A stretch of DNA of 64,000 bases. Origin: Arthrobacter sp. FW306-2-2C-D06B. Lineage in GTDB: Bacteria > Actinomycetota > Actinomycetes > Actinomycetales > Micrococcaceae. Below the pieces are notes generated by a model. It saw only the letters and a list, made by a program, of their open reading frames with translations, did not search any database and was not told the DNA's origin. Shown here one piece after another: positions 15,498 through 24,097 of the stretch; position 1 is the first letter of the stretch, and every line of letters begins with the position of its first letter. The stretch lies in assembly GCF_021789175.1 (NCBI RefSeq), contig NZ_CP084560.1, positions 3,286,001 through 3,350,000 of the forward strand, written 5' to 3'. Made by a program: the position numbers and the translations under genes.

Positions 15498-16592
15498 TCA
15501 GCTGCCTTTCGAGGCGTCGGCAACCGGCGCCGTCGTGCTCGAGTGGCGCGTGGTTTCGACCGCGGTCTTGGCTTTGAACTTCTTCTGCCGCGGATCGAAG
15601 GCGTCCCGCAGGCCGTCTCCGATGAAGTTGATGCTCAAGCAGATGAGGATGATGAACAGGCCGGGGAACCAGAACAGCCACGGCCTCGTGGCGAACGCTT
15701 CTTGGTTCTGGGCAACCAGCAGGCCGAGCGAGGTGTCGGGAGCCTTCACGCCGAGACCCAAGTAGCTGAGGGCCGTCTCGAGCAGGATCGCCGCCGACAT
15801 GGTCAGCGTCACGTTGACGATCAGCACACCGACGGCGTTGGGGAGGATGTGCTTGAAAATGATCCTTGCGTTGGACGCTCCGGAGATCCTGGCTGCGTCT
15901 ACGAACTCCCGCTCGCGCAAGGTCAGGAACTCACCGCGGACCAGGCGGGCGAGGCCCACCCAGCTCACAAAGCCGAGAAAGATGCCAAGGACGACGACGC
16001 CGTTGTTGGCGGCAAATCCGGTCAGCCAGCTTCCCTCATCCCTGCGGTTGGCTATCTGGCCAACAACGGCCGCGAGGAGCAGCAACGGAATGATGATGAT
16101 GACATCGGTCAGGCGCATGAGGATGGCTTCCACCCAGCCGCGGAAATAGCCGGCGAGTCCCCCGACGATTGCGCCGACCGCGCCCGCGATGCCGCCGATC
16201 AGGACCATGACCGTAATGGACTGTTGCGCACCGCGCATGGTCATGGCAAAGAGATCGCGTCCAATGCGGTCCTGGCCAAAGGGGTGTTCTCCCCAAGCGA
16301 GCGGCCAAAACGAGGAGGTGGGAACGCCGTCGTTGACCAAGGGCGAAACGTCCACATGGTTGTACTTCCACCACCCGGGAATCCCGAATGCGCCCACCGA
16401 GGTGAAAGCAAGCAGGAAGATCACTGCGAAAACCGCGAGCCCGATCAGGGCGCCGGTATGGCCGAAAAACCTCTTGCGGACAATCTGGCCCTGGCTCAGG
16501 CCACTGGTAACTTCGCTGCTTGCATGGGTGGCTGCAGCTTCGGCAAGCGCCTGTTGCGCGAGGAGTTCTTCCTCTTGGGTTGGCTGGCTCAT
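15498..16592 (-). CDS. Peptide ABC importer permease, DppC/OppC type, second system
   Basis: A 364-residue permease. A long cytoplasmic N-terminus (MSQPTQEEELLAQQALAEAA) precedes helix 1 (ALIGLAVFAVIFLLAFTSVG). An external segment has WPLAWGEHPFGQDRIGRDLF, the usual OppC GTD.GRD-type region, then the EAA loop REFVDAARISGASNARIIF. A Lys/Thr-rich tail follows the last helix. I chose the ATG at 16592, which forms an ATGA overlap with the upstream permease stop. The longer open frame from 16676 would overlap that gene by 88 bases. Confidence 0.92.
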   Translation of the reverse strand: MSQPTQEEELLAQQALAEAAATHASSEVTSGLSQGQIVRKRFFGHTGALIGLAVFAVIFLLAFTSVGAFGIPGWWKYNHVDVSPLVNDGVPTSSFWPLAWGEHPFGQDRIGRDLFAMTMRGAQQSITVMVLIGGIAGAVGAIVGGLAGYFRGWVEAILMRLTDVIIIIPLLLLAAVVGQIANRRDEGSWLTGFAANNGVVVLGIFLGFVSWVGLARLVRGEFLTLREREFVDAARISGASNARIIFKHILPNAVGVLIVNVTLTMSAAILLETALSYLGLGVKAPDTSLGLLVAQNQEAFATRPWLFWFPGLFIILICLSINFIGDGLRDAFDPRQKKFKAKTAVETTRHSSTTAPVADASKGS

Positions 16593-18130
16593 GCTTTGAT
16601 CCTTACGCGTGGGTCGAGCGCGGAGTACGCGAGGTCCGCTATCAGGTTGAAGACCATGGCGGTGATTGCAACACAAAGGAACACGCCCATGACCGGGTTC
16701 GGGTCAGTGTGCAGCAATCCGTCGATGAACAGGAAACCCATGCCCCGAACGGAGAAGACCGTTTCCGTGATGACGGCACCACCGATCAACGCACCGATGT
16801 CAAAGGCGACGATCGTTGCAATCGGGATCAGGGCGTTCCGGAAGGCGTGGCCCATGATCACGGAACGTTCGCTGAGGCCCTTTGCCCGCGCAGTCCGGAT
16901 GTAGTCCATGTTCATGATTTCGAGCATCGACGAGCGTGTGAACCGGGTGTAGCTGGCCAGCGACACAAGGATGAGGGCAATCGTCGGCAAGATGAGGTGG
17001 GTCAAAGTATCTGTCGACATGATCCAGAAATCGCCCTGGATGTTCGGGGTTCCGGCCCCGATCGTGGCGATCGGACGACCGCGCACCCGGCTGTTGTTGA
17101 AGTAGGACGGCCAAGCCTGCATGAATTTGTCCACGACCACCAGGAACCCGACCAGGAAGGCGGTCAGTCCTGCCGCGCGCATGGACTGGCCGCGGTCGTA
17201 ACCGCCCATGAAGTACCCCACCGCGACGCCAACCAAGATGGTGGCGATTGCCAGGAGGAAGATCATGAGCCCGGTCGCGTCATTGAGCAGCGGTTGCACA
17301 GCGAAGTAGGCAATCACGCCGATGCCCACCACGATCAGGCTCGATTGCAGGGCCTTGCGGTTCTTGAGTCCCGAAACCAATATCGTGATTCCGAAGGCGA
17401 TTCCCACCCCCATGATGGCGATGATGACAGGCCCAAGGCCCGGATTGCGGAACCACTGAGTCAGCGAGAAGTAGAAGAGGATAAGCGATACGGCCACAAA
17501 GACCGAGCCTCCGACGATCAGTCGACGCTTCACCGCACCGCCGACGACGACGGCCCCGATGATGCCCAGGACGGCCCCGATTCCAAGAGCCACGACCGGC
17601 GGTATTTCCGGATTTCGCAGGAAATCATTAAAGCCGATAGCACCGAATTCCTTCAGGAGAACGGCTACCCAGAAGATCGGCAAGGAGAAGAACAGGAACG
17701 CCATGAACGTTACGCCATAGTCCAATGCGCTGTACTGGCGGAGTGCCGTAACGATGCCGAGCGAAATACCGATGAGAATCGCAAGAATTGTCGCACCGGT
17801 AACGAGCGTCAGGGTTTGGACCAGCGCGAAGCCGAGCGCCTCCGTGATTGGCTGTCCGGCGATGTTCTTGCCGAGGTTGCAGGCGTTGCCGAAGGGAACC
17901 AGACACTGGGCGGCGCCTCCCAACCACTTGAAATAGCGCAGCGGCGCCGGGGTGTCGAGATCAAGCAGATTGATTCGCGCATCCATCAGTGCTTGCCGGT
18001 TCGGCGCGCTGCTGGTGCGGAGCTCTTCCAAGGGGTCTCCGGACAACGCCGTCAAGAGATACACCAGGAAGGATGCTCCAAGGAGAATGAACGCGGCGGT
18101 TACGAGCCGCCGGACGATATAGGTCACCAT
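16589..18130 (-). CDS. Peptide ABC importer permease, DppB/OppB type, with a large membrane insertion
   Basis: A 513-residue permease, about 200 longer than the usual 310 or so. The N-terminus (MVTYIVRRLVTAAFILLGAS) and the C-terminal half (DTLTHLILPTIALILVSLAS, then the EAA loop MDYIRTARAKGLSERSVIMG) are ordinary. Between VTFMAFLFFSLPIFWVAVLL and DTLTHLILP lies an extra block of about 190 residues with some six hydrophobic segments, including VALGIGAVLGIIGAVVVGG and FLLAIATILVGVAVGYFMGG. I chose the ATG at 18130, the conserved start. The role of the block is unknown; ligand gating or a partner contact are guesses. An ATGA overlap links it to the next permease gene. Confidence 0.9.
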   Translation of the reverse strand: MVTYIVRRLVTAAFILLGASFLVYLLTALSGDPLEELRTSSAPNRQALMDARINLLDLDTPAPLRYFKWLGGAAQCLVPFGNACNLGKNIAGQPITEALGFALVQTLTLVTGATILAILIGISLGIVTALRQYSALDYGVTFMAFLFFSLPIFWVAVLLKEFGAIGFNDFLRNPEIPPVVALGIGAVLGIIGAVVVGGAVKRRLIVGGSVFVAVSLILFYFSLTQWFRNPGLGPVIIAIMGVGIAFGITILVSGLKNRKALQSSLIVVGIGVIAYFAVQPLLNDATGLMIFLLAIATILVGVAVGYFMGGYDRGQSMRAAGLTAFLVGFLVVVDKFMQAWPSYFNNSRVRGRPIATIGAGTPNIQGDFWIMSTDTLTHLILPTIALILVSLASYTRFTRSSMLEIMNMDYIRTARAKGLSERSVIMGHAFRNALIPIATIVAFDIGALIGGAVITETVFSVRGMGFLFIDGLLHTDPNPVMGVFLCVAITAMVFNLIADLAYSALDPRVRIKA

Positions 18131-18244
18131 GGTGAAGAACCTCGAAATCCAGGCCCGGGGTCTCCGGCGCCTATCGCAGAATCGTGCCCCTTCCCTGCTT
18201 GAGGTTGTTGGGGAAGCAGACAATGTGCCGGTTCGCCAACCCGA

Positions 18245-18280
18245 AGGCGCCGGGACCATGATACGTCGGTCCCGGCGCCT
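18245..18280 (-). promoter_or_regulatory. Perfect intercistronic hairpin after the second binding-protein gene
   Basis: AGGCGCCGGGACC and GGTCCCGGCGCCT pair perfectly over 13 bp with a 10-base loop. It lies 30 bases past the lipoprotein stop and 115 bases before the permease start, with no T tract. The first transporter operon has a similar hairpin in the same position. Confidence 0.65.
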
Positions 18281-18310
18281 CGGCTGGCGATATTGCGCGC
18301 TAGTTGGGCC

Positions 18311-20086
18311 TTACTTCTGAGCCCACTCCCAGAAGTTCCACCAAACGCCAGTCTGGTTCGGCATGAGCTTCACACCGGTGATGCGGTCGCTGTAAGCGTC
18401 CACGTTCACGGACTGGAAGAGCGGCACACCGTATGCGGAGTCCCAGATCTTCTTGTCGATCTGCTTCTGGAGATCGTCCTGCTTGCTGCGGTCAGTGGTG
18501 ACCACGAGCTCTTCCATCAACTTGTCAGCGTCAGTGTTGCTGAACTGGTTGAAGTTGTTGCCACCTGCAGTCTTGAAGATCTGCGGAACGCCAGAGACTC
18601 CGACGCCCGGGTTGATCCAACCGAAGATGGTGGCATCGTAGCCGCCCTTGCCCAAGGCCTTGCCCCAGTCAGACTTGCCCAGGCCGCCGTCGACGATCTT
18701 GAAGCCCGCCTTGGTGGCGGATTCGCGGATCAGCGAGAAAGCGTCAACACGGTTGGGGTTGTCCTTGTTGTACATGATGCGGATTTCCGGAGTAGCGCCG
18801 TTCAGGAGCTTCTTGGCACCATCAATGTCCACGTCCTGGTAGGCCGACGAGCCATTGTTCTTGGCGGAGTCGGCGTAGGCAGCCTGCTGGGGAACGAAGA
18901 TCTGCGAGTCGAGCGGCTTCGCGTTCGGGTCAAGCTTTCCGATGATCTTGCTGACGATGTCCTTGCGGGGCACCGTCTTCATGAATGCGGTACGCACGTT
19001 TTGGTCGGCCAGCGGACCCGAGAAGTTCAGGTCCAAGTGGTCGAAGGCCAGCTGGTTGCCCTGGTCGACAGTGACGCCCTGGCTGGAGAGTGCCTTCAAC
19101 TGGTCGAGAGTGTCCGCGGAAGCCTGCGGGGCAATGATGTCCGCCTCGCCGTTCTTGAGGGCCTGCACTTGGGCCGGCGCCGAACCGATGTACCGGACGG
19201 TGATTTCGTCAAGGTTTGGAGTCGGTCCCCAGTTGTAGTCCTTGTTCCGGACCATGGTGAGGGACTGGTCCTGGTTCATGCTCTTGACGATGTAAGGACC
19301 GTTTGAGAGGAACAGCGTCGGGTCAGCGGGAAGCGTCTTCGTGTCGAAGCCGGTGTTCCACATGTCCGACATTGCCTTCAGCTTCGCGTCGGCGGGAAGC
19401 GGTGCCTTGGAGTCTCCGCGCGGCTTGCTCTTGAAGAAGTCAATCAAGGCCTGGGTGTCCTTCAGGCCGGCCTTCTGCGCAAGGACATGGGCAGGAACGT
19501 CAATGCCGGGACCACCAAGCACGATCTCCCAGTCAGCGAACGGCTTGGAGTACTTGAGCGTGAGGGTCTTGTTGTTGTTGCTGATCTCCGGGAAGTCCGT
19601 CAGGCTGAGGCCCGTGTTGTCGCCAGCGTAGGAGAAGTAGGACGTACCCGTCTTTGCCTTGGCATCGGCGTCGTCGTAGTAGCCGGAGAAGGCCGCCCAT
19701 TGGAGGAGGAGGTCAGCTGCGGAGACCGGGGTGCCGTCAGACCACTTCACACCATCGTTGATGGTGTACTTGACGGTCAGCGGGTTGTCCGAGACCTTCT
19801 CCATCTTGCCGAACTTGTCGTTGTGAACGACATTCAGCTTGTTGTCGATGTAGTAGAAGCCCGAGTGAGTTGCGTAGCTGACCTTGGAGTTGATGTCAGT
19901 ATTGCCGTCGGCTGTGTTGGGGTTGAACGTGTTGAAAGCGTTGACCTCGACCACAGTGGCCGTGCCACCCGTCTTGGCTGCTCCGGTGGATGGGGTATTG
20001 CCACCGGAATTGCCGGCACAGGCGCTCAGTGCGATCGCGGCGATTGCCGCAATACCCACTGCTTTGGAAGTACGTCCGAAACGCAT
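18311..20086 (-). CDS. Peptide-binding lipoprotein (SBP_bac_5), second system
   Basis: A 591-residue extracellular lipoprotein. The signal peptide MRFGRTSKAVGIAAIAAIAL ends in lipobox LSAC, followed by a Gly/Ser/Thr linker. Family-5 binding features are KYTINDGVKWSDGTPVSAAD, LTLKYSKPFADWEIVLGG and SNGPYIVKSMNQDQSLTMV. I chose the ATG at 20086, which has a strong AGGAGG site and the same start context (CGCATTCCGCCTCCTAT on the plus strand) as the first system's lipoprotein. It opens the second transporter operon. Substrate unknown, probably peptides. Confidence 0.92.
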   Translation of the reverse strand: MRFGRTSKAVGIAAIAAIALSACAGNSGGNTPSTGAAKTGGTATVVEVNAFNTFNPNTADGNTDINSKVSYATHSGFYYIDNKLNVVHNDKFGKMEKVSDNPLTVKYTINDGVKWSDGTPVSAADLLLQWAAFSGYYDDADAKAKTGTSYFSYAGDNTGLSLTDFPEISNNNKTLTLKYSKPFADWEIVLGGPGIDVPAHVLAQKAGLKDTQALIDFFKSKPRGDSKAPLPADAKLKAMSDMWNTGFDTKTLPADPTLFLSNGPYIVKSMNQDQSLTMVRNKDYNWGPTPNLDEITVRYIGSAPAQVQALKNGEADIIAPQASADTLDQLKALSSQGVTVDQGNQLAFDHLDLNFSGPLADQNVRTAFMKTVPRKDIVSKIIGKLDPNAKPLDSQIFVPQQAAYADSAKNNGSSAYQDVDIDGAKKLLNGATPEIRIMYNKDNPNRVDAFSLIRESATKAGFKIVDGGLGKSDWGKALGKGGYDATIFGWINPGVGVSGVPQIFKTAGGNNFNQFSNTDADKLMEELVVTTDRSKQDDLQKQIDKKIWDSAYGVPLFQSVNVDAYSDRITGVKLMPNQTGVWWNFWEWAQK

Positions 20087-20454
20087 TCCGCCTCCTATTT
20101 TTTTGAGTGGAAAAAGCCGGCGCTGTTGACTCCGGCAGACTGCCACAACCCCCTCAGCAGGCTTGTGGCTCGTCTCACATGAGCAGTAGCCTAGCGCCCG
20201 GAACGGATCTTTGGGTCTAAAGTTTCCCGCCGGTAAAGTTTGTTATCGAGATGCAATCATTGAAGGACGTCCTAGTGGTTCCGTAATCCACGCCAACATG
20301 ACATAAGCCCCGATTCACGGCGAACCTGGGCATATGTCAGTTAATTCCCCATCACTGAGCCTTCCGTGCGGGGAGCGCAGGGAACAGATCCCACGAGCCG
20401 CTGGCCCGGTGCAGGGGGTATCCAGGCCCCGTCTCGGGGTCTACGTTGGGGCGT
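20087..20454. other. Non-coding region with divergent promoters
   Basis: This 368-base gap separates the minus-strand transporter operon from a plus-strand small gene. It must hold both promoters. No gene was seen. A small hairpin (CCCCGTCTCGGGG at about 20428-20440) lies just before the small gene. An AT-richer part near 20210-20270 could hold the operon promoter, but no clear -35/-10 pair was assigned. Confidence 0.4.
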
Positions 20455-20658
20455 ATGGGCGAAAAATTCACTTATGAAGGTGGTCCCCGTGATAAAGAAC
20501 GCAGCGAGGGCGAGGTATCGGACTTCCCGGAGATTCACCCCGGCGGAGAGTACCAATGGTCTGGTTTGGCGCACGGCCAACCGCTAACCGACGAACCTGC
20601 TATTGAATCCGATGACGGCGAGCCCGCAACCGTAGTCTGGTACCCGAAAACCGACTAA
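20455..20658 (+). CDS. Small acidic hypothetical protein
   Basis: A 67-residue soluble protein, rich in Glu, Asp, Gly and Pro (MGEKFTYEGGPRDKERSEGE, ending TVVWYPKTD). It has no signal peptide, helix or known motif. It could be a small stress or DNA-protection-type protein, but nothing in the sequence decides this. I took the ATG at 20455 rather than the TTG nine bases earlier. GGGGCG lies close upstream. It stands alone between two minus-strand units. Confidence 0.55.
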   Translation: MGEKFTYEGGPRDKERSEGEVSDFPEIHPGGEYQWSGLAHGQPLTDEPAIESDDGEPATVVWYPKTD

Positions 20659-20676
20659 CCCGATCTGTGTGGACTT

Positions 20677-22443
20677 CTATATGCGCCGTTTCAGCCCTAC
20701 GTGGGCGGTCCGGTATCCGAGGCGGGCGTAGAAGGCTCGAGCCCGTTCCCTTGCTTCGTCGGTGGTCACCTGCGCCAGTTGCGCGCCGCGCGCGCGCCCG
20801 AAATCGTGTGCCCACTCAAGCATCGCCGTGCCCAAGCCATGTGAACGCTCCGCGGCCGCAACTCGCAGTCCCTCGATCTGGAGCCGGGAAGAACCACCGC
20901 GGGAAAGACCTGGGATGACGGTCAATTGCATGGTGGCAACGATGCGATCGGCATCGTCGCGGACAACCCCCAGATAGTTGGATTTGTCGCGGACAACCAG
21001 GTTGTAGGCCGCCTCGTATCGTTCGAGCTCGACGCACTCGCGGTCGGAACCGAACTGATCATCCGACAGCAGGGCGGCAATGGCCTCGACATCATCGCGA
21101 CTCGCCCGCTCCAGCCTGAAGGTCCGGCCCGCCACGCGCAGCAGTCCTCGAACCGAGGACCGCGCATCTGCCTGCAAACGAGCGACCAGCAGATCAAGCC
21201 ATCCGCCGACGTTGGCTCGAGCCTCAACCGTGTCGGGATAGCGGCATCTCAAGTGCAGGCCGGACTCGTCCAGGATGAACCAAAGCATGACGCCGTCGGT
21301 GTCGATTGTCGCGCTCACATACTGGGCGTCGAGTCCCACAGAGTCGATTCGTACCGGCAGTCTGCGCAGGTCCAGCCAGGAGATCGCGAACATACCGGGA
21401 GCTACAGGCATGCCGCCCCACGGAGCCAGCACGTCCGCGAGCGACCACGAGCCAAGCTGCACAGCCTCTTTAACCGCGGCCGCCGCAGCGCGCGGCTCGG
21501 CGACCGCGGACTCAAGTACCGAATTAGTAATGAACCAGCCCACGGAGTCATGCCAGCGATCATCGAATCGGCTATGCACGGGAAAAACGGCTCGCAGCGG
21601 GGTTCCCGCCATCTCGCGGGTTACCGCTGTCATCGCCACAACGGCGAGTGCGAGAGTGGAGACACCTTCGTTGCGGGCCTGCGCTGCAAATGCTGCACCG
21701 TCGTCGAGGTCGAACACATCGCGCACTTCTACGCGCTCGCGCTGAGGATCGGGCGAGCCCAGGGGCAGCGGGAATCGCGGCATTGCGCCACCGCTGTCCC
21801 CGATGATGTCTTCCCATCGGCGACGCACGTGCTCCGGCGCCGCGTTCCGGTCCAGAAGTGCTTGCGTGTGTTCAACAAATGCCGGCGCCGGCCCGGGCAA
21901 CGGTTCGTGGCCCGCCCTCCCGGCATCGAGCGCCGACAGCAGGTCGCGGGCAATCACCAGCATCGACCACATATCGACGTGGGCGTGGTCGGCAGCAATC
22001 ACGACCGTGAGGCCAGCGGCAGTCTCCAGCACGCACAGCCGGTGTGAGGGGCGCTGGTATGGCGAACATGCGGCATCGAGAATGTCCCGCACCGCGTCAT
22101 TGACGGACTGGCCAGGAGACACCTGATGCTCTACCCAGGTTCCAGGAGCAATATCAATCTCGTGAAGCTCCGGATCACCATCCGCACCGGGCACGAAGGC
22201 GGTTCGCAGTGTGCCGTGACGGGCGATGACAGCCAGCCAGGCTTCGGCAATTGACTCGCGACGAGTTGGCGTAGGCAGCCGAAAAGACATTGCCATCCAG
22301 GAGCCGGGCCGGGAACCCGCTCCCACATGGAGCCTCTGGTCAAAGGACACGGGAAGACGACGGCCGAGCGCCGACACACTGACGTCGTAGCCCCAAAGTC
22401 GTCCGAACGGTAGGCGCAGGTGCGTGACGTTGGTCAGCCGCAT
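20677..22443 (-). CDS. Condensation-domain-like protein fused to a GNAT acetyltransferase
   Basis: A 588-residue protein with two parts. Residues 1-425 or so read as a condensation-type acyltransferase fold. VIAADHAHVDMWSM carries the His and Asp of an HHxxxDG-like motif, in the form DHAHVDM. Later, VGWFITNSV corresponds to the conserved segment near the second half of such domains. Residues 440-588 are a GNAT domain (RTFRLERASRDDVEAIAALL, then LRVAAAERSHGLGTAMLEWA for acetyl-CoA binding, then RAFYARLGYRTAHV). No adenylation or carrier domain is nearby, so it is not an ordinary NRPS module. Its substrates are unknown. It diverges from the hydrolase gene at 22528. Confidence 0.75.
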   Translation of the reverse strand: MRLTNVTHLRLPFGRLWGYDVSVSALGRRLPVSFDQRLHVGAGSRPGSWMAMSFRLPTPTRRESIAEAWLAVIARHGTLRTAFVPGADGDPELHEIDIAPGTWVEHQVSPGQSVNDAVRDILDAACSPYQRPSHRLCVLETAAGLTVVIAADHAHVDMWSMLVIARDLLSALDAGRAGHEPLPGPAPAFVEHTQALLDRNAAPEHVRRRWEDIIGDSGGAMPRFPLPLGSPDPQRERVEVRDVFDLDDGAAFAAQARNEGVSTLALAVVAMTAVTREMAGTPLRAVFPVHSRFDDRWHDSVGWFITNSVLESAVAEPRAAAAAVKEAVQLGSWSLADVLAPWGGMPVAPGMFAISWLDLRRLPVRIDSVGLDAQYVSATIDTDGVMLWFILDESGLHLRCRYPDTVEARANVGGWLDLLVARLQADARSSVRGLLRVAGRTFRLERASRDDVEAIAALLSDDQFGSDRECVELERYEAAYNLVVRDKSNYLGVVRDDADRIVATMQLTVIPGLSRGGSSRLQIEGLRVAAAERSHGLGTAMLEWAHDFGRARGAQLAQVTTDEARERARAFYARLGYRTAHVGLKRRI

Positions 22444-22527
22444 GGCAGTATCTTATCGCCCCAGATAGCCTGAATGCTCAACGTCGCCGCCCGAGGTGGC
22501 GCTGTCAGTCACGAAACGAGGAGCGAG

Positions 22528-23307
22528 ATGCCCACTTTCGAGGTTCCCGGAGCCGAGCTTGCGGTGGCTTTGAGCGACGAAGGTGGACACCCGGTTGTCC
22601 AACTGCATGGCCTCACCTCAAGCCGCGCGCACGATCGGGTACTCAACCTCGACCTCGGCCGAGGGCTGAGTGGAACGCGACTGCTGCGGTACGATGCGCG
22701 CGGCCATGGCCGGTCGACCGGGCGGAAGGTTCCCGAGGAATATCAATGGCAAAACCTTGCCGACGACCTCCTGCGGCTGCTCGATCACTGGTTCCCGGGC
22801 GAACGTGTCCACGGAGTCGGCCCCTCCATGGGTACCGGCGCACTCCTGCACGCCGCTTCCCGCGAGCCAGACCGATTTAGCGGGCTCACGCTCATGGTGC
22901 CGCCCACCGCGTGGGAAACCCGGATTGCACAGGCTGCAACCTACCGGAGTGCCGCGGCGCTCATCGAGTCTGTTGGCGTCGAGGCATTCCTCGCCACCAC
23001 CCGCGGCGCAACTACGCCGCCGGCCACAATCGGTGCGCCGGAGACGCGGCCCGACGTCGACGACGCCCTCCTGCCGTCGGTGTTTCGAGGCGCGGCACTC
23101 AGCGATCTTCCTGCTCCTGAGGACGTCGCGCGAATCGACGTACCGACGACAATCCTGGCGTGGGTCGATGATCCGGGCCACCCGCTGTCAACCGCGGAAT
23201 CCCTTGCAGCACTGCTCCCCCAAGCAACAGTGACGGTGGCCCGCACCCCGGGAGATGTCGAAACCTGGCCCAATATTCTGAGCCAGGATGTCGCCCGCCG
23301 GGGCTAA
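22528..23307 (+). CDS. Alpha/beta hydrolase
   Basis: A 259-residue soluble alpha/beta-fold hydrolase. The oxyanion segment is VVQLHGLTSS, the strand-5 elbow GVGPSMGTGALLHAA contains the nucleophile Ser (G-x-S-x-G), RYDARGHGRSTG is typical, and DDPGHPLSTAESL supplies the late His. It resembles esterase/lactonase-type members (3-oxoadipate enol-lactonase-like), but the substrate is not predictable. The ATG at 22528 has GAGGAG upstream. The 54 bases of open frame before it (from 22474) carry no ribosome site. It is divergent from the condensation-like/GNAT gene and may work with it. Confidence 0.85.
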   Translation: MPTFEVPGAELAVALSDEGGHPVVQLHGLTSSRAHDRVLNLDLGRGLSGTRLLRYDARGHGRSTGRKVPEEYQWQNLADDLLRLLDHWFPGERVHGVGPSMGTGALLHAASREPDRFSGLTLMVPPTAWETRIAQAATYRSAAALIESVGVEAFLATTRGATTPPATIGAPETRPDVDDALLPSVFRGAALSDLPAPEDVARIDVPTTILAWVDDPGHPLSTAESLAALLPQATVTVARTPGDVETWPNILSQDVARRG

Positions 23308-23380
23308 GCGACCAGTCGCTCGACTACTGCTTGCCACTCGTCACACGTTGAAGCGGGAGCCCGGTGGTTAGGCTGGGTGG

Positions 23381-24073
23381 ATGGCGACAGTTATTCTCGT
23401 GCGGCACGGCCGCACCACAGCCAATGCCACCGGGCTGCTGGCGGGTCGGGCCGTTGGCGTCAGCCTGGACCAGATCGGGCGCGACCAGGCGGCTCTGACC
23501 GGAGACCGGCTCGCGGCCGTGCCCTTGGTCGCGGTGGTGTCGAGCCCTCTTGAGCGTTGTCAGCAGACCGCCCAGCTCATCCTCGATCGGCAGGTTGGAA
23601 CGCCGTACGCGCCGGTCGATCCCGATCTTACCGAGTGCGATTACGGCCAGTGGCAGGGCCGCACGCTCAGTGATCTCGCGACCGAGGAACTGTGGCCGGT
23701 TGTGCAGTCCCAACCGTCCGCCGTCGTCTTTCCCGGCGGTGAATCCATGGCCGCGATGCAGGCACGGTCGGTGGCAGCGATTCGACGCCACGATGCAGCC
23801 ATCGAAGCCGAGTACGGGCCAGGGGCGGTGTGGGTGGCGGTAAGTCACGGTGACATCATCAAGTCAATCCTTGCCGACGCGCTCGGCATGCACCTTGACC
23901 TGTTCCAGCGTATTACCGTAGGCCCCGGATCCGTATCGATCGTGCGCTACGGAGCTAGCCGGCCGAGCGTTTACGCAACCAACACCGACGCGGGTGATCT
24001 GTCGTGGCTGTCGAACGGCATCCCCTCCGGCGATGCGCCGGTGGGCGGCGGTGCAGGGCAAAAGGCGCCATGA
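23381..24073 (+). CDS. Histidine phosphatase superfamily protein, MSMEG_4193 type
   Basis: A 230-residue phosphoglycerate-mutase-like phosphatase. The catalytic motif VILVRHGRTTANATG starts at residue 4, the second basic pocket is SSPLERCQQTA, the acidic residue follows in LTECDYGQWQGRTL, and the second catalytic His is in VWVAVSHGDIIKS. It heads a three-gene unit with DUF3090 and SCO1664-type genes that is conserved across actinobacteria. The substrate is unknown. The ATG follows GGTTAGGCTGGGTGG. Intergenic gap to the next gene is 24 bases. Confidence 0.9.
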   Translation: MATVILVRHGRTTANATGLLAGRAVGVSLDQIGRDQAALTGDRLAAVPLVAVVSSPLERCQQTAQLILDRQVGTPYAPVDPDLTECDYGQWQGRTLSDLATEELWPVVQSQPSAVVFPGGESMAAMQARSVAAIRRHDAAIEAEYGPGAVWVAVSHGDIIKSILADALGMHLDLFQRITVGPGSVSIVRYGASRPSVYATNTDAGDLSWLSNGIPSGDAPVGGGAGQKAP

Positions 24074-24097
24074 ACCTCATGTGCCTAGAATACTGAC

